A program made the translations under genes and the position numbers. The notes under the pieces were generated by a model. It saw only the letters and a list, made by a program, of their open reading frames with translations, searched no databases and was not told the origin of the DNA. 64,000 bases of DNA from Terriglobia bacterium (GTDB lineage: Bacteria > Acidobacteriota > Terriglobia > Terriglobales > Acidobacteriaceae), in assembly GCA_020073495.1 (NCBI GenBank), contig JAIQFD010000002.1, positions 682,001 through 746,000 on the forward strand, read 5' to 3'. Shown in pieces: positions 46,568 to 55,001 of the stretch; positions within the stretch are counted from its first letter, which is position 1, and the number at the start of each line of letters is the position of its first letter.

Positions 46568-47134
46568 GTGAAGCAAGTCTTGGCGCGAAGCGACGCTGAA
46601 GACTCTCTTGACGGCTGCCGCGGTGACTGGGGGACTCCCAAAAGCCAGGCCAGCAACGCCACCATAGGGGTCGAGCCTTGTGTCATCGACCGCATCAACC
46701 GCCTCAAGTTGCTGACCGTACAGGTCAGGGCGGGTCGTGCGCGGCGACGGTACAACCTGGTGAAATCGGACGGCCCCGTGGATCTAGTCTTTCAGTCGGT
46801 CAAGACGGGTGCGGCCATGCGCGACAACAACATCCTGTCGCGCCATATCAAGCCGGCCGCGCGCAAATTGGAACTGCCCTGGGTCAACTGGCGGTGCCTG
46901 CGAACCTCGCACGCCACCTGGATGATCGAGTCCGGAGCAAACCCCAAGGACGTGCAGGGTCAGATGCGGCACTCCCGCATCTCGACCACCATGGACATCT
47001 ACGCTCAGTTCGTGCCGGAGTCGCAACGGCGCGCTCTGACCAAGATGTCCGAGATGGTGAATGCGCGCATGTCCCAGCCGACCGCGTCGAAGCCAGTGAT
47101 TTCGGCAAAACCGCAGTCGCAGATGGTGAACTGA
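46568..47134 (+). pseudogene. Tyrosine-recombinase (integrase) C-terminal remnant
   Basis: The frame begins in the middle of the catalytic domain (GTPKSQASNATIGVEP). It continues with NWRCLRTSHATWMIESGANP and HSRISTTMDIYAQF, which carries the nucleophilic Tyr. The N-terminal DNA-binding part and the first catalytic Arg are missing, and the HxLRH box is changed (CLRTSH). The reading frame abuts the end of the PPDK-like gene's promoter side. It is followed within 65 nt by a tRNA-Phe fragment, the usual place for an integrase next to its attachment site. Confidence 0.75.
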
Positions 47135-47141
47135 GTTCAAT

Positions 47142-47161
47142 TGCAGCCAATTGCAGCCAAA
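47142..47161 (+). repeat. Tandem TTGCAGCCAA repeats (integrase arm-type sites)
   Basis: Two copies of TTGCAGCCAA lie just after the integrase stop. Related repeats (GCAGCCAAATTGCAGCCAA near 2349, CGCAGCCAAGG near 2035) flank the tRNA fragments at 2.1-2.3 kb. GTGACCAAACGTGACCAA near 47322 is a looser relative. Confidence 0.45.
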
Positions 47162-47197
47162 ATGGACGGGGACGCGCGATGCAAGTGATTGAAATGA

Positions 47198-47248
47198 TGG
47201 TGGCCAGGGACGGAATCGAACCGCCGACGCCAGCCTTTTCAGGGCTGG
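47198..47248 (-). repeat. tRNA-Phe 3'-half fragment (att remnant C, right end of possible island)
   Basis: The minus strand reads the anticodon arm with GAA (Phe), then the T arm with GTTCGATT, and the acceptor ending CCTGGCCACCA. The 5' half (D arm and acceptor 5' strand) is absent, so it is not a gene. It is 48/51 identical to 2224-2274 in the same orientation. Translation of the plus strand gives the well-known spurious peptide VARDGIEPPTPAFSG. I see nothing else supportable in 47249-47630. Confidence 0.7.
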
Positions 47249-47631
47249 CTTCGCCCATCGTCATCGTGTTCAATCACCAGCACTTAACTCCCCGAGCGGG
47301 CCGATCTTGGGCCAGTGTTTTGTGACCAAACGTGACCAATTGTGACATAGAGCTGTCGGTGTTTGCCTCACAGACACCAAGTATGCCGGGGTGGAAAACT
47401 CCTGGGCCTATCAACATCGAGCGACCGTAGGGGTAGCAACCCAAAGGGCGGGCTCGCGTACCTTCTCGCTGCTTCTTACGAGAGCGTGGAACGCCCGGCA
47501 GTCCTCCTCCTCGTGCACTCACGAACGACGATCTGTCGCACGAGGTAATCCTGCGAGCATGTCTGCCCTAACCACGAAGAATTCACACGATCACTCGTTC
47601 TGGCGGTAGAACGGCCCAGTCTGGTGTCTAA

Positions 47632-47647
47632 TGAGCAATTGTGAGCA
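47632..47647 (+). promoter_or_regulatory. CRP/FNR-type site K (weaker)
   Basis: TGAGCAATTGTGAGCA fits TGNNC-N6-GNNCA. A TAAGGA box starts 30.5 bp from its centre, upstream of the secreted protein gene at 47711. The right half deviates from the palindrome, so it is the least certain member of the set. Confidence 0.4.
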
Positions 47648-47710
47648 GACCGCTGGGGACGTCGAGAAGTAAGGATTGATCCGAGCGAACATCCTAGCCC
47701 AGCACCAGGA

Positions 47711-48559
47711 ATGCGGAACGCGATGCTCGAAAATGCCCGGTCCAGACTGTTCGCAGTGCTGCTGGCCTGCGCCGCGCTGCTCCATCCTGGCGCGCTGCCG
47801 GCGGCGCCGGTAGCCGTGCGCCACACGGAGGGCGTAGTCCACGGCTTTCTAGTACTCCGCACGCTCGAGGGCAACGCCCTCGCTGACGGCGACGTGATTC
47901 AGGTCGCCCGTGGTGATCGGGTGACCAGCCAGCTGCTGTTCCGCTTCAAGGACGGCTCGGTGCACGACGAAACCGCTGTCTATTCTCAGCGTCGCAGCTT
48001 CCGACTCCTCCGTTATCACCTGGTGCAGAAGGGCCCAGCCTTCCCGCATCCGGTAGAAGTCTCCATCGACGGCTCCACCGGCCAGGTCACGGTCCGTTAC
48101 ACCGGCGACGATGGCAAGGAGAAGGTCGCGAGCGACCGCCTCCAACTGCCGCCGGACGTAGCCAACGGCCTGATCCTCACGCTGGTGAAGAACGTCGCAC
48201 CGGATCAGCCGCGGACGACAGTGTCGATGGTGGCGGCCACACCAAAGCCGCGGCTGGTAAAGCTCGTGATCGCTCCCCAAGGCGAGGAGCCGTTCTCGAT
48301 CGGCGGTTCCAAGCGCAGAGCCACGCATTACGTCTTGAAGGTTGAGATTGGGGGCGTAGCCGTGTGGCTGGCGCCGATGCTGGGCAAGCAGCCCCCAGAC
48401 ATCCACGTCTGGATCCAGAGCGGGGATGCCCCGGCCTTCGTTAGATTAGAGGGTTCGCTTTACCTGGGCGGCCCGATCTGGCGGATCGAGCTAGCCAGTC
48501 CAGCCTGGCCGGCAGCAGAGTCGAAAAACGGCACCGGCAAAGGCGAAAACAAGCGTTAG
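47711..48559 (+). CDS. Secreted protein of unknown family
   Basis: The N-terminus has a signal peptide (RLFAVLLACAALLHPGALPAA). The mature part (~250 residues) is beta-rich: TEGVVHGFLVLRTLEGNALADG, DGSVHDETAVYSQRRSFRLL, PVEVSIDGSTGQVTVRY. It ends in a Lys/Asn/Gly-rich tail. I do not recognise a characterised family, although similar DUF-type secreted proteins are common in Acidobacteria. ATG 47723 is an alternative start. A CRP/FNR-type site lies about 70 nt upstream. Confidence 0.65.
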   Translation: MRNAMLENARSRLFAVLLACAALLHPGALPAAPVAVRHTEGVVHGFLVLRTLEGNALADGDVIQVARGDRVTSQLLFRFKDGSVHDETAVYSQRRSFRLLRYHLVQKGPAFPHPVEVSIDGSTGQVTVRYTGDDGKEKVASDRLQLPPDVANGLILTLVKNVAPDQPRTTVSMVAATPKPRLVKLVIAPQGEEPFSIGGSKRRATHYVLKVEIGGVAVWLAPMLGKQPPDIHVWIQSGDAPAFVRLEGSLYLGGPIWRIELASPAWPAAESKNGTGKGENKR

Positions 48560-48616
48560 TCGGGCTTGCTTACGTAGCCGCGTCGCAGGGTCTTCCAAGT
48601 AGCTTTCCAGATGAAG

Positions 48617-48826
48617 CTAGGCACTAACCTGTACGGACACTAACTCCGGGCTGCACCGGGAGTTTTGGATGGATTTGACAGCGTCCTCAGCCGTGAATCT
48701 CCCCATAACCAGTGCCAGCTTACGGTCGGTTGTGGTCTGGACGGGAGTCCGATCGATCCGCAGCACGTAGGCAGGGGCACGAGTACCGCCACGGTTCACT
48801 TTTACGACAAATTTGGTGTTTTTCAT
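48617..48826 (-). CDS. Small conserved-looking basic protein, unknown
   Basis: The start ATG at 48826 is preceded by AAGGAAAA, a good ribosome site. The 69-residue protein (MKNTKFVVKVNRGG..., YVLRIDRTPVQTTTDRK) has no cysteines in a motif and no membrane segment. The pattern 'VVKVNRGGTRAPAYVLR' suggests a small beta fold. The final codons (SPELVSV) recur as CCGGAGTTAGTGTC in the small-RNA locus at 49.67 kb. It follows the Hsp20 gene in the same direction (81 nt apart) and may be cotranscribed with it. Confidence 0.6.
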   Translation of the reverse strand: MKNTKFVVKVNRGGTRAPAYVLRIDRTPVQTTTDRKLALVMGRFTAEDAVKSIQNSRCSPELVSVQVSA

Positions 48827-48907
48827 GGTTTTTCCTTGGTCGTTCGTGAAGATAAAGAAAAGGAGGCGATATACGCCGCCCCCCATTTCTCTCACTTGGT
48901 GACGGTT

Positions 48908-49408
48908 TTACGCAACCTTGCTGTGAGCCTTGCCTTCGAGGGTCTTCTCGCCGCGAACATTGACCTTGATCTGCTTGGGCTTGGCTTCGGCCTTCTTGGC
49001 GAGGTTGATCTTCAGCACGCCCTTGTCATAGTCGGCGCTCACTTGTCCCGGATCCACGGAGCTGGGCAGCGTGAACGAGCGGGTGAAGCTTCCGTAGTGC
49101 CGCTCGACGCGACGGAAGTTCTCCTCTTTCTCTTCCTTCTCGATCTTGCGCTCGCCATGGACGGTGAGAGTGCTGTTCTCGATGCGGACATCGATGTCTT
49201 TTTCGTCGATGCCCGGGACTTCCATCTTCACGGTGATGTTGTGCTCATCTTCGTAGATGTCCACCGGCGGTGCGAAGCTGGTGGTTGTCAACGCCTCTTC
49301 CGGGCCTTCGGGGCTATACGACTCACGGAAAAGTCGGTTCATCAGGCTCATGCGGTCTTGCATGGTCGGAAACTCACGGAAAGGTTCCCAACGGGTCAAT
49401 TGTGTCAT
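48908..49408 (-). CDS. Small heat-shock protein, Hsp20 family
   Basis: The 166-residue chaperone holds unfolded proteins for later refolding. The alpha-crystallin domain spans residues ~47-150 (PPVDIYEDEHNITVKMEVPG, RRVERHYGSFTRSFTLP, ADYDKGVLKINLAKK). The N-terminus, WEPFREFPTMQDRM, is typical of bacterial class A sHsps. The gene has its own promoter with TATAAT. Confidence 0.93.
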   Translation of the reverse strand: MTQLTRWEPFREFPTMQDRMSLMNRLFRESYSPEGPEEALTTTSFAPPVDIYEDEHNITVKMEVPGIDEKDIDVRIENSTLTVHGERKIEKEEKEENFRRVERHYGSFTRSFTLPSSVDPGQVSADYDKGVLKINLAKKAEAKPKQIKVNVRGEKTLEGKAHSKVA

Positions 49409-49510
49409 GACTCAGTTCCTCCTCGGGGTGATCTAAGAGGGAAGACTTCAGATGGGCTGACTTAGTTCAGGGAACCTGAAAGAGGGGAAGGTGGTAACCA
49501 CCTCAGTTGC

Positions 49511-49534
49511 ATTATATCACGCGAGCAAGCTCGC
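49511..49534 (-). promoter_or_regulatory. Hsp20 promoter with palindromic spacer
   Basis: The minus strand has a perfect TATAAT (49516-49511). The inverted repeat GCGAGC-AA-GCTCGC (49521-49534) lies in the spacer just upstream, where a heat-shock repressor could bind. It is not a CIRCE element. Confidence 0.5.
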
Positions 49535-49605
49535 AATGTTGCAGCCCCCTGGCCCGCCTGAATAAGTGATCCCCTGTCCGGTGCCAGCCTTACTTGACTT
49601 GAAAT

Positions 49606-49672
49606 GAAAAAGCGCTCCGCTGGAGATGGAGCGCTTTTCTGTAAGAGGTCTGGGAACCTCTGTCTCTCAAGT
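49606..49672 (-). ncRNA. Candidate small RNA driven by CRP/FNR-type site A
   Basis: A TAGTGT box (49684-49679) sits 29.5 bp from the centre of site A. The predicted RNA of ~67 nt contains a hairpin AGAGGT-N6-ACCTCT (49661-49644) and ends in an intrinsic terminator followed by five T. No reading frame of note is inside. The layout, promoter plus two hairpins with nothing following, is that of a small regulatory RNA. Confidence 0.5.
49608..49638. terminator. Bidirectional intrinsic terminator
   Basis: AAAAGCGCTCC and GGAGCGCTTTT form an 11-bp stem with a 9-nt loop, with T-runs on both strands. On the minus strand it ends the small-RNA candidate. Confidence 0.75.
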
Positions 49673-49705
49673 AAGGTGACACTAACTCCGGCGGCAGCTT
49701 CAGAC

Positions 49706-49721
49706 TGTTCAATATTGCACA
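49706..49721 (-). promoter_or_regulatory. CRP/FNR-type site A
   Basis: TGTTCAATATTGCACA is a near-perfect palindrome. Its centre is 29.5 bp from the TAGTGT box, placing it at -41.5 of the small-RNA candidate read leftward. The rest of the 49409-49906 gap holds only the Hsp20 promoter and terminators. Confidence 0.6.
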
Positions 49722-49822
49722 CTCCGAATCGCGGGTGGTCAGAACCGCCTGGATGCTGCTCTGGCCTGGCTTGTCGAGGGAGTCCGGCACATCTGATTAA
49801 CGCGGTCGATTCGGTGTAACAG

Positions 49823-49846
49823 AAAAAGCCGCCCCGTGGGGCGGCT
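49823..49846 (-). terminator. Intrinsic terminator of the DUF6600 gene
   Basis: AGCCGCCCC/GGGGCGGCT is a 9-bp GC stem, followed on the minus strand by TTTTT. It lies 61 nt after the stop of the gene at 49907-52306. Confidence 0.8.
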
Positions 49847-49906
49847 GACCTGTCCGCAGGAAATGCCGGGTGTGAAGCTTGTGGCGGATCAAAGCTGCCG
49901 CCGCTC

Positions 49907-52306
49907 CTACTGCGGCGTGGGTTTGTCATCCTTCTTTTTTTGTTCCTCGCGGGCTTTGTCTTTCTGGGCCTGCGTCTGCGGCGCCTCGGCCGACTTTACC
50001 GGTTGCGCTTTTGATGGTTGAACAGGTTGTGTACTCGGTGGCCGGTCGGACCGCTTTTGAGCGGCTTGCTCTTCGCGAGCCTTGTCCGCCTGCTGCTGGT
50101 AAGCCTTTTCCGCCTGCTGTTGAGCTGCTTGTTGCTGGCGAGTCTTTTCCGTCTGCTGCTGAACCGCCTGCTGCTCGTGAGCCTTCTCTGCCTGCTGCTG
50201 AGCCGCCTGCTGTTCTCGAGTCTTCTCCGCCTGCTGTTGAGCCGCTTGCTGCTGGCGAGCCTTGTCCGTCTGCTGCTGAACCGCCTGCTGCTGAGCTGCT
50301 TGCTGCTCTCGAGTCTTCTCCGCCTGCTGCTGAGCCGCCTGCTGCTCGTGAGCCTTCTCTGCCTGCTGCTGAGCCGCTTGCTGCTGGCGAGCCTTGTCCG
50401 TCTGCTGCTGAACCGCCTGCTGCTCGTGAGCCTTCTCCGCCTGCTGCTGAGCTGCTTGCTGCTCTCGAGTCTTCTCCGCCTGCTGCTGAGCCGCCTGCTG
50501 CTCTCGAGTCTTCTCCGCCTGCTGTTGGACTGCCTGTTGTTCGCGAGCCTTGTCGGCCTGCTGCTGTGCCGAAGGGGGCCGGTCGCCGCGAACTGGTTGA
50601 GGCTTCTCGGCTGGCACATTCGCCTGGACGTTGGCGGGCTTGCTCGCTGGCGCGTTCGACGGCTGCGCGTTGGCCGGCTGGCTGACCGGACGGTTTGTAT
50701 TCGGCGTCGCGGGTTTACCCGGAGGCGCCTGCTTGACCATCGGGTGCTCCGCTGGAACGTTCGCCGGACGCAAACTTTCGACTTCATGCCGAGCGAGCGG
50801 CTGGCCGGGGTGCACTGCGAGCGCTTGCTGTTGCTTTGCAAAAGCCACAGGCGGCGGAGGCGGCGGCGCTTTTGCCACGACTGACCGGTTGGCGATCGCT
50901 GCCGGGGGCTGAGCCACATGGTCGGCGGCATGGGCTGATGTTCCAAGAACACTGTTCCTGGTTGGAGCCACCGCTGCCCTCGAAGTGACGGGCGCCGATG
51001 CAATCTGCTGCGGATTCACTGCGACAGCGGCCCTGGCCACCGGCTGTGCGCTCGTGAACGTGTTCTGTGGAACAGCGGTTACCCCGCCCCGCACTGTCCG
51101 GTTCGCGTATGTAACGTTCGTGATGTTGATGTTGTTTGTGGTTCGGTTGTTGTAGACGGTTGTGATGGTCGTGCTGCTGACCGTCGTGTTACTCACATTG
51201 ACGCGGTCCACGTACCCACGGCTGGCGTTATAGCCGGGCACATAGACTTCTCTTGGCCCCAGAGGGAACCACCCCACATTGCCCCCGTAACCGCCTCTGC
51301 CTCTGGAATCCGACACGCCGAACTGCGGTCCGCCTATAAAGACCACCAGCGCGGGCGCATACACGGGCTGGACTTGCCTTGGTCCTGGCACCCAACCCCA
51401 GCTTCCTCTGATAGATACCCAACGGCCGTAGTGGAACGGTGCGTAACCCCACGGCGCGTCATCGACCCAGGTCCAGCCCCAGGGAGAGATCCAGGCCCAA
51501 TGGCCATCGCGATAGGGAGCCCAGTCGGAAGCAACCCTGGTGGGCACCCAGACATTGCCGTAGCCCGGATCCGATCGCCAGGAACCGTAGTCGTCCAGGT
51601 CCTGGTAGCCGACGACGTCGGGCGAGACGTATCGCGCCGATTGGGATTCATCGTCGTGACGGTCGCGGCTCTGGCCCCAATCGTCAAAGTCATCATTGCG
51701 GCCCGCGTTGTAGATATCTCCATAGAGGTAATCCGTGCCGGTGAACGTGCCGCTCTGCCCGGCATGGAGGGTGTAGATCTGGCCACCGCCGGTCGATTCC
51801 CCCTCACCGCTGCGCACGGTCACGAACGTGGAGTTCCCATCTTCGCTGGCCTGAAGGCGGTATTGGCCTGGGCGCAGGATGGAAAACGCCTGATTGGACG
51901 TATCCACTTCGAAGATCTCGTCGCGGCCGAGCCGCTGCACGCGGATATCGAGCGTTCCTTCGGTGAGTTGGATCTGAACGGTGCGGTCGTCCAGGTTGAG
52001 GAAGGAAAAGCCAGTGCCGCCGTCCAGGCGGATCGTCGCCGAACCGGTATGCAATTCTGCGCGCGCCCCTTGGTCGGTCCACAGCCTGTCGCCGGTCGTC
52101 ATGGGACGGTTGATGACAGCGGAGACCCAATCCGGTTCACCGGCCGGCTGGAAGGAGACCGAGCCCTGAATGTAGTTCAGGCGGGCCACGCGGCCCGGGG
52201 GATCGTTATCATCCGCGGCGGCCGCTTGCGGGAAAGTTAACGTCAGGAGCGCGGCCGCGAGCAGCGCGGCCATCCAACTCAGCCTCTTCTTCAGTTTTGT
52301 ACTCAT
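49907..52306 (-). CDS. Secreted DUF6600-type protein with FecR-like domain and long Gln-rich repeat
   Basis: The start ATG at 52306 gives a signal peptide ending TFPQAAAAD. Residues ~40-190 are FecR-like (GSVSFQPAGEPDWVSAVINRPMTTGDRL in part). Residues ~240-380 are Trp/Tyr-rich DUF6600 sequence (WAPYRDGHWAWISPWGWTWV...). A Pro/Ala/Asn linker leads to ~170 residues of a 13-residue repeat AEKTREQQAAQQQ, predicted to be coiled-coil, and a charged tail. It is probably a cell-envelope protein with a stiff stalk. Function unknown. It ends at an intrinsic terminator. Confidence 0.75.
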   Translation of the reverse strand: MSTKLKKRLSWMAALLAAALLTLTFPQAAAADDNDPPGRVARLNYIQGSVSFQPAGEPDWVSAVINRPMTTGDRLWTDQGARAELHTGSATIRLDGGTGFSFLNLDDRTVQIQLTEGTLDIRVQRLGRDEIFEVDTSNQAFSILRPGQYRLQASEDGNSTFVTVRSGEGESTGGGQIYTLHAGQSGTFTGTDYLYGDIYNAGRNDDFDDWGQSRDRHDDESQSARYVSPDVVGYQDLDDYGSWRSDPGYGNVWVPTRVASDWAPYRDGHWAWISPWGWTWVDDAPWGYAPFHYGRWVSIRGSWGWVPGPRQVQPVYAPALVVFIGGPQFGVSDSRGRGGYGGNVGWFPLGPREVYVPGYNASRGYVDRVNVSNTTVSSTTITTVYNNRTTNNINITNVTYANRTVRGGVTAVPQNTFTSAQPVARAAVAVNPQQIASAPVTSRAAVAPTRNSVLGTSAHAADHVAQPPAAIANRSVVAKAPPPPPPVAFAKQQQALAVHPGQPLARHEVESLRPANVPAEHPMVKQAPPGKPATPNTNRPVSQPANAQPSNAPASKPANVQANVPAEKPQPVRGDRPPSAQQQADKAREQQAVQQQAEKTREQQAAQQQAEKTREQQAAQQQAEKAHEQQAVQQQTDKARQQQAAQQQAEKAHEQQAAQQQAEKTREQQAAQQQAVQQQTDKARQQQAAQQQAEKTREQQAAQQQAEKAHEQQAVQQQTEKTRQQQAAQQQAEKAYQQQADKAREEQAAQKRSDRPPSTQPVQPSKAQPVKSAEAPQTQAQKDKAREEQKKKDDKPTPQ
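50075..50565 (-). repeat. 39-bp in-frame tandem repeat
   Basis: About a dozen copies of a 39-bp unit encode AEKTREQQAAQQQ with variants (ADKA, TDKARQQ, AEKAHEQQ). One copy has a 5-codon extension. The array is likely to vary in copy number between strains through slippage or recombination. Confidence 0.85.
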
Positions 52307-52696
52307 GGAAGTTGCTCTCTCTCTCTTCTCGCTAATAACGATTTTGGGGCAACGGTTGTCTGGAATGCACTGTGCCTCACAAGAATCGGCGTTTCGCTCA
52401 GCGCCCTCGGTATTGGTAAGGGGTAGGATTGAGGCCAATCAGAGGCACCCAGAACAGTACCGGGACGATCGGAGTAACCAGGACCAAACCCAGGCCGCGG
52501 CTCGTGGAATAACCCTACTGCCGACGGTACCAACCCGCGGATGGAGTCGTCTGTTCCGAAATGCTCACATCGACTGGGAAGGATCTATCAATCAAGAAGC
52601 GGGTGTAGGGTCACGGTGCCGGGATCCCTTCAATCACACGAAAGGCTGGCGACAGAGGTGGTTCCGAAGCCCAACGATACGGACCCATCTCAACGA

Positions 52697-52712
52697 TGAG
52701 CATTATTGAACA
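52697..52712 (+). promoter_or_regulatory. CRP/FNR-type site F
   Basis: TGAGCATTATTGAACA is centred 29.5 bp upstream of a TAGGAT box (52734-52739). The predicted start point (~52746) is five nt before the ATG of the phospholipase-like gene. No other feature is seen in 52307-52696. Confidence 0.6.
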
Positions 52713-52750
52713 TCAAATCCCTTTCCCACTTGTTAGGATTTCACATCGCA

Positions 52751-54082
52751 ATGATAAAAGCTCACAAATTCGTGCGCCGTGTCGGCGGAGCATTGGCAGT
52801 GTCGGTACTGTTTGTCTGCGCTCTAAGTCAGGTGTGCAGCGGCTACTCGGTGCTGACGCATGAACAGATCGTTGATCTGCTTTGGGACGAACAGATCAAA
52901 CCCCTCTTGCTGCAGAAGTATCCCGGCACATCAGACGAGGAGCTGCGCGTGGCGCATGGCTATGCGTACGGCGGATGCCTGATCCAGGATATCGGTTATT
53001 ACCCCTTCGGTAACCGGTTCTTCAGCGACCTGGTGCACTACGTCCGGAGCGGCGATTTCGTTCAGGCACTGCTTTCCGAGGCGACCGACGTCAATGAATA
53101 CGCCTTCGCGCTGGGAGCGCTGGCGCACTACACCTCCGACATAACCGGGCATCCGTCCGTGAACACTGCCGTAGCTGACAGCTTTCCCAAACTGAGAGCC
53201 AAGTATGGCCCCCAAGTCACATTTGCCCAGAACAAGAAAGCCCACATCCAGACAGAGTTCGGCTTTGATGTCGTCCAAGTCGCCAAACAGCGTTACACGA
53301 CGGACGCGTACCACAACTTCATCGGGTTTCAGGTCTCTAAACCATTGCTGGAACGGGCATTCCTGAAGACATACGGGATCGAGCTGAAAGATGTTGTGTC
53401 CAATATCGATCTATCCATCGGCAGCTTTCGCTGGTCCATCGGCCATGTCATTCCTGAAATGACTCGCGTCGCGCTCCTCGTCAAGAAAGACGAGATGGTC
53501 AAGGAAGACCCGACTTTCGCCAAGAAGAAGTTTCTCTTCAACATGAAGCGCACTGATTATGAGCGAGACTGGGGAAAGGGCTACCAGAAACCGGGGGCAG
53601 GCGCCCGGATACTCGCCGTACTTTTCAAGCTCGTGCCCAAGATCGGCCCATTCAAGGCGATCGGCTTCAAGATGCCAAGCCCGGAGACTGAGACCCTGTA
53701 TCTGAAGAGTATCAACTCCACCGTAGACCAATATGGGATCTATCTCCGGGATGTGAAGGCGGACAAGCTCTCTTTGAAAAACACGGACTTTGATACTGGC
53801 AAGCCGACCGTAGCTGGGGAGTACGGGTTGACGGACGAAGCGTATGCCAAGCTGTTGGACAAGCTGGCGGACGCAAAATTCGCACACATGCTAGATTCAC
53901 TGCGGCAAAACCTCCTGGACTTCTACAACACCACGAATGTTCCCGTTTACGCGAAGAAGAACCCCGAAAGATGGAATAAAGCGCTCAGGAATATTGCATC
54001 GCTCAAATCGATGGTTCCAGAAGCGACAACACCCGAGGCGCAGGAAGCACCTCGATCGAGCGACAACTTCGCACATCGATAA
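52751..54082 (+). CDS. Secreted zinc-dependent phospholipase C-like protein
   Basis: The ATG at 52751 opens a signal peptide (RRVGGALAVSVLFVCALSQV). The mature protein begins GYSVLTHEQIVDLLW, typical of zinc-dependent phospholipase C/P1-nuclease-type proteins in which the free N-terminal region and His residues bind zinc. Further candidates are HGYAYGGCLIQDIGYYPFG, SDLVHYV and LGALAHYTSDITGHP. The C-terminal ~200 residues are unfamiliar. It may act on lipids outside the cell. An earlier in-frame ATG (52706) lies inside the regulatory site and is unlikely to be used. Confidence 0.75.
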   Translation: MIKAHKFVRRVGGALAVSVLFVCALSQVCSGYSVLTHEQIVDLLWDEQIKPLLLQKYPGTSDEELRVAHGYAYGGCLIQDIGYYPFGNRFFSDLVHYVRSGDFVQALLSEATDVNEYAFALGALAHYTSDITGHPSVNTAVADSFPKLRAKYGPQVTFAQNKKAHIQTEFGFDVVQVAKQRYTTDAYHNFIGFQVSKPLLERAFLKTYGIELKDVVSNIDLSIGSFRWSIGHVIPEMTRVALLVKKDEMVKEDPTFAKKKFLFNMKRTDYERDWGKGYQKPGAGARILAVLFKLVPKIGPFKAIGFKMPSPETETLYLKSINSTVDQYGIYLRDVKADKLSLKNTDFDTGKPTVAGEYGLTDEAYAKLLDKLADAKFAHMLDSLRQNLLDFYNTTNVPVYAKKNPERWNKALRNIASLKSMVPEATTPEAQEAPRSSDNFAHR

Positions 54083-54096
54083 TCCCTCTGGACCCT

Positions 54097-54903
54097 ATGA
54101 ATCTAAGCCGCCTCATCATCGCAATCGTGTTGGTAGTTTCTACCGCCGCCCTTGCACAAGGGCAAAGTCCCGTGGTGCCTGCGGGCGAACTCATTCATGC
54201 CGTCGTAGCAAATGAGCTCGGGGACCGCGTGCAGCAACTGAAATGGATGTATGTGATCGAGAAGCGAGTGGGAACCCAATCCCTCACGGAAGAGCAGGTG
54301 GAGACCAAGAGTGGCCCCGTCTACCGTGTACTCGCAATGGACGGCATACCGCTGACCCCTGACCAGCGGCAGCAGGATAACGCACGGATCGGCCGCCTTT
54401 TGCGCGATACCGGCCAGCAGTCGAAGCTCAAGCAACAGTATGACGATGACGAGCAGAAGCTGGAGACCCTCATGCGGGTGATGCCGGACGCTTTTCTCTA
54501 CGACTACGATGGCGTCGATGGAGATCTTGTGCGGCTCAAATTCCGCCCCGACCCCAACTACAAACCCCCGAACTACGAAGCCCGGGTGGTGCACAGCCTT
54601 GCCGGAATCGTTCTGGTCGATCCGCGGCAGAAACGCCTGGCCAAGCTCTCGGGCCAACTCATAAACCGTGTGGAATTCGGGTGGGGGCTCTTGGGGCACA
54701 TCGACGATGGCGGCACAATCGAGATTGGGCGCGTTCAGGTCGGACCTTCACAATGGAAGACGGCCCTGATCAATATTCAATTATCAGGGCGTCTGGTGTT
54801 CTTCAAGACGATCAGCAAACAGGAATACGAGACCCGGTCGGATTTCCGTACGGTTTCCGGTGCTCTTAGCCTCGTAGAGGCGAGCCAGCTTCTGGCTCGC
54901 TAG
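54097..54903 (+). CDS. Secreted LolA-like protein of Acidobacteria type
   Basis: A signal peptide (LIIAIVLVVSTAALAQG) precedes ~245 residues. Typical segments are VVANELGDRVQQLKWMYVIEKR, YRVLAMDGIPLTPDQRQQDN and LAGIVLVDPRQKRLAKLSG, seen in many secreted Acidobacteria proteins with an outer-membrane lipoprotein-sorting fold. No catalytic motif is apparent. It follows the phospholipase-like gene by 14 nt and is probably cotranscribed from site F. Confidence 0.65.
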   Translation: MNLSRLIIAIVLVVSTAALAQGQSPVVPAGELIHAVVANELGDRVQQLKWMYVIEKRVGTQSLTEEQVETKSGPVYRVLAMDGIPLTPDQRQQDNARIGRLLRDTGQQSKLKQQYDDDEQKLETLMRVMPDAFLYDYDGVDGDLVRLKFRPDPNYKPPNYEARVVHSLAGIVLVDPRQKRLAKLSGQLINRVEFGWGLLGHIDDGGTIEIGRVQVGPSQWKTALINIQLSGRLVFFKTISKQEYETRSDFRTVSGALSLVEASQLLAR

Positions 54904-54917
54904 AATATTCTGAATAG

Positions 54918-54933
54918 TGTGCAAGATTGACCA
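54918..54933 (+). promoter_or_regulatory. CRP/FNR-type site B
   Basis: TGTGCAAGATTGACCA is centred 30.5 bp before a TACCAT box (54956-54961), upstream of the small secreted protein at 55002. Confidence 0.55.
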
Positions 54934-55001
54934 GTCGCGCCATGTGCGCAAGCCGTACCATCCCGACCTGCGAGGCAATTCATAACTTCTGGAGGCTAAT
55001 G

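Noticed and set aside
43836-46571. A 911-codon open frame on the plus strand
   Set aside because: It is the antisense shadow of the PPDK-like gene in GC-rich DNA. It is rich in Arg, His and Gln, has no recognisable domain, and the minus-strand protein has clear motifs.
47198-47248. An intact tRNA-Phe gene
   Set aside because: Only the 3' half is present; the D arm and 5' acceptor strand are missing.
50075-50565. A CRISPR-like repeat array
   Set aside because: The repeats are contiguous, in frame and without spacers; they encode a coiled-coil. No CRISPR array or cas gene is visible in the window.
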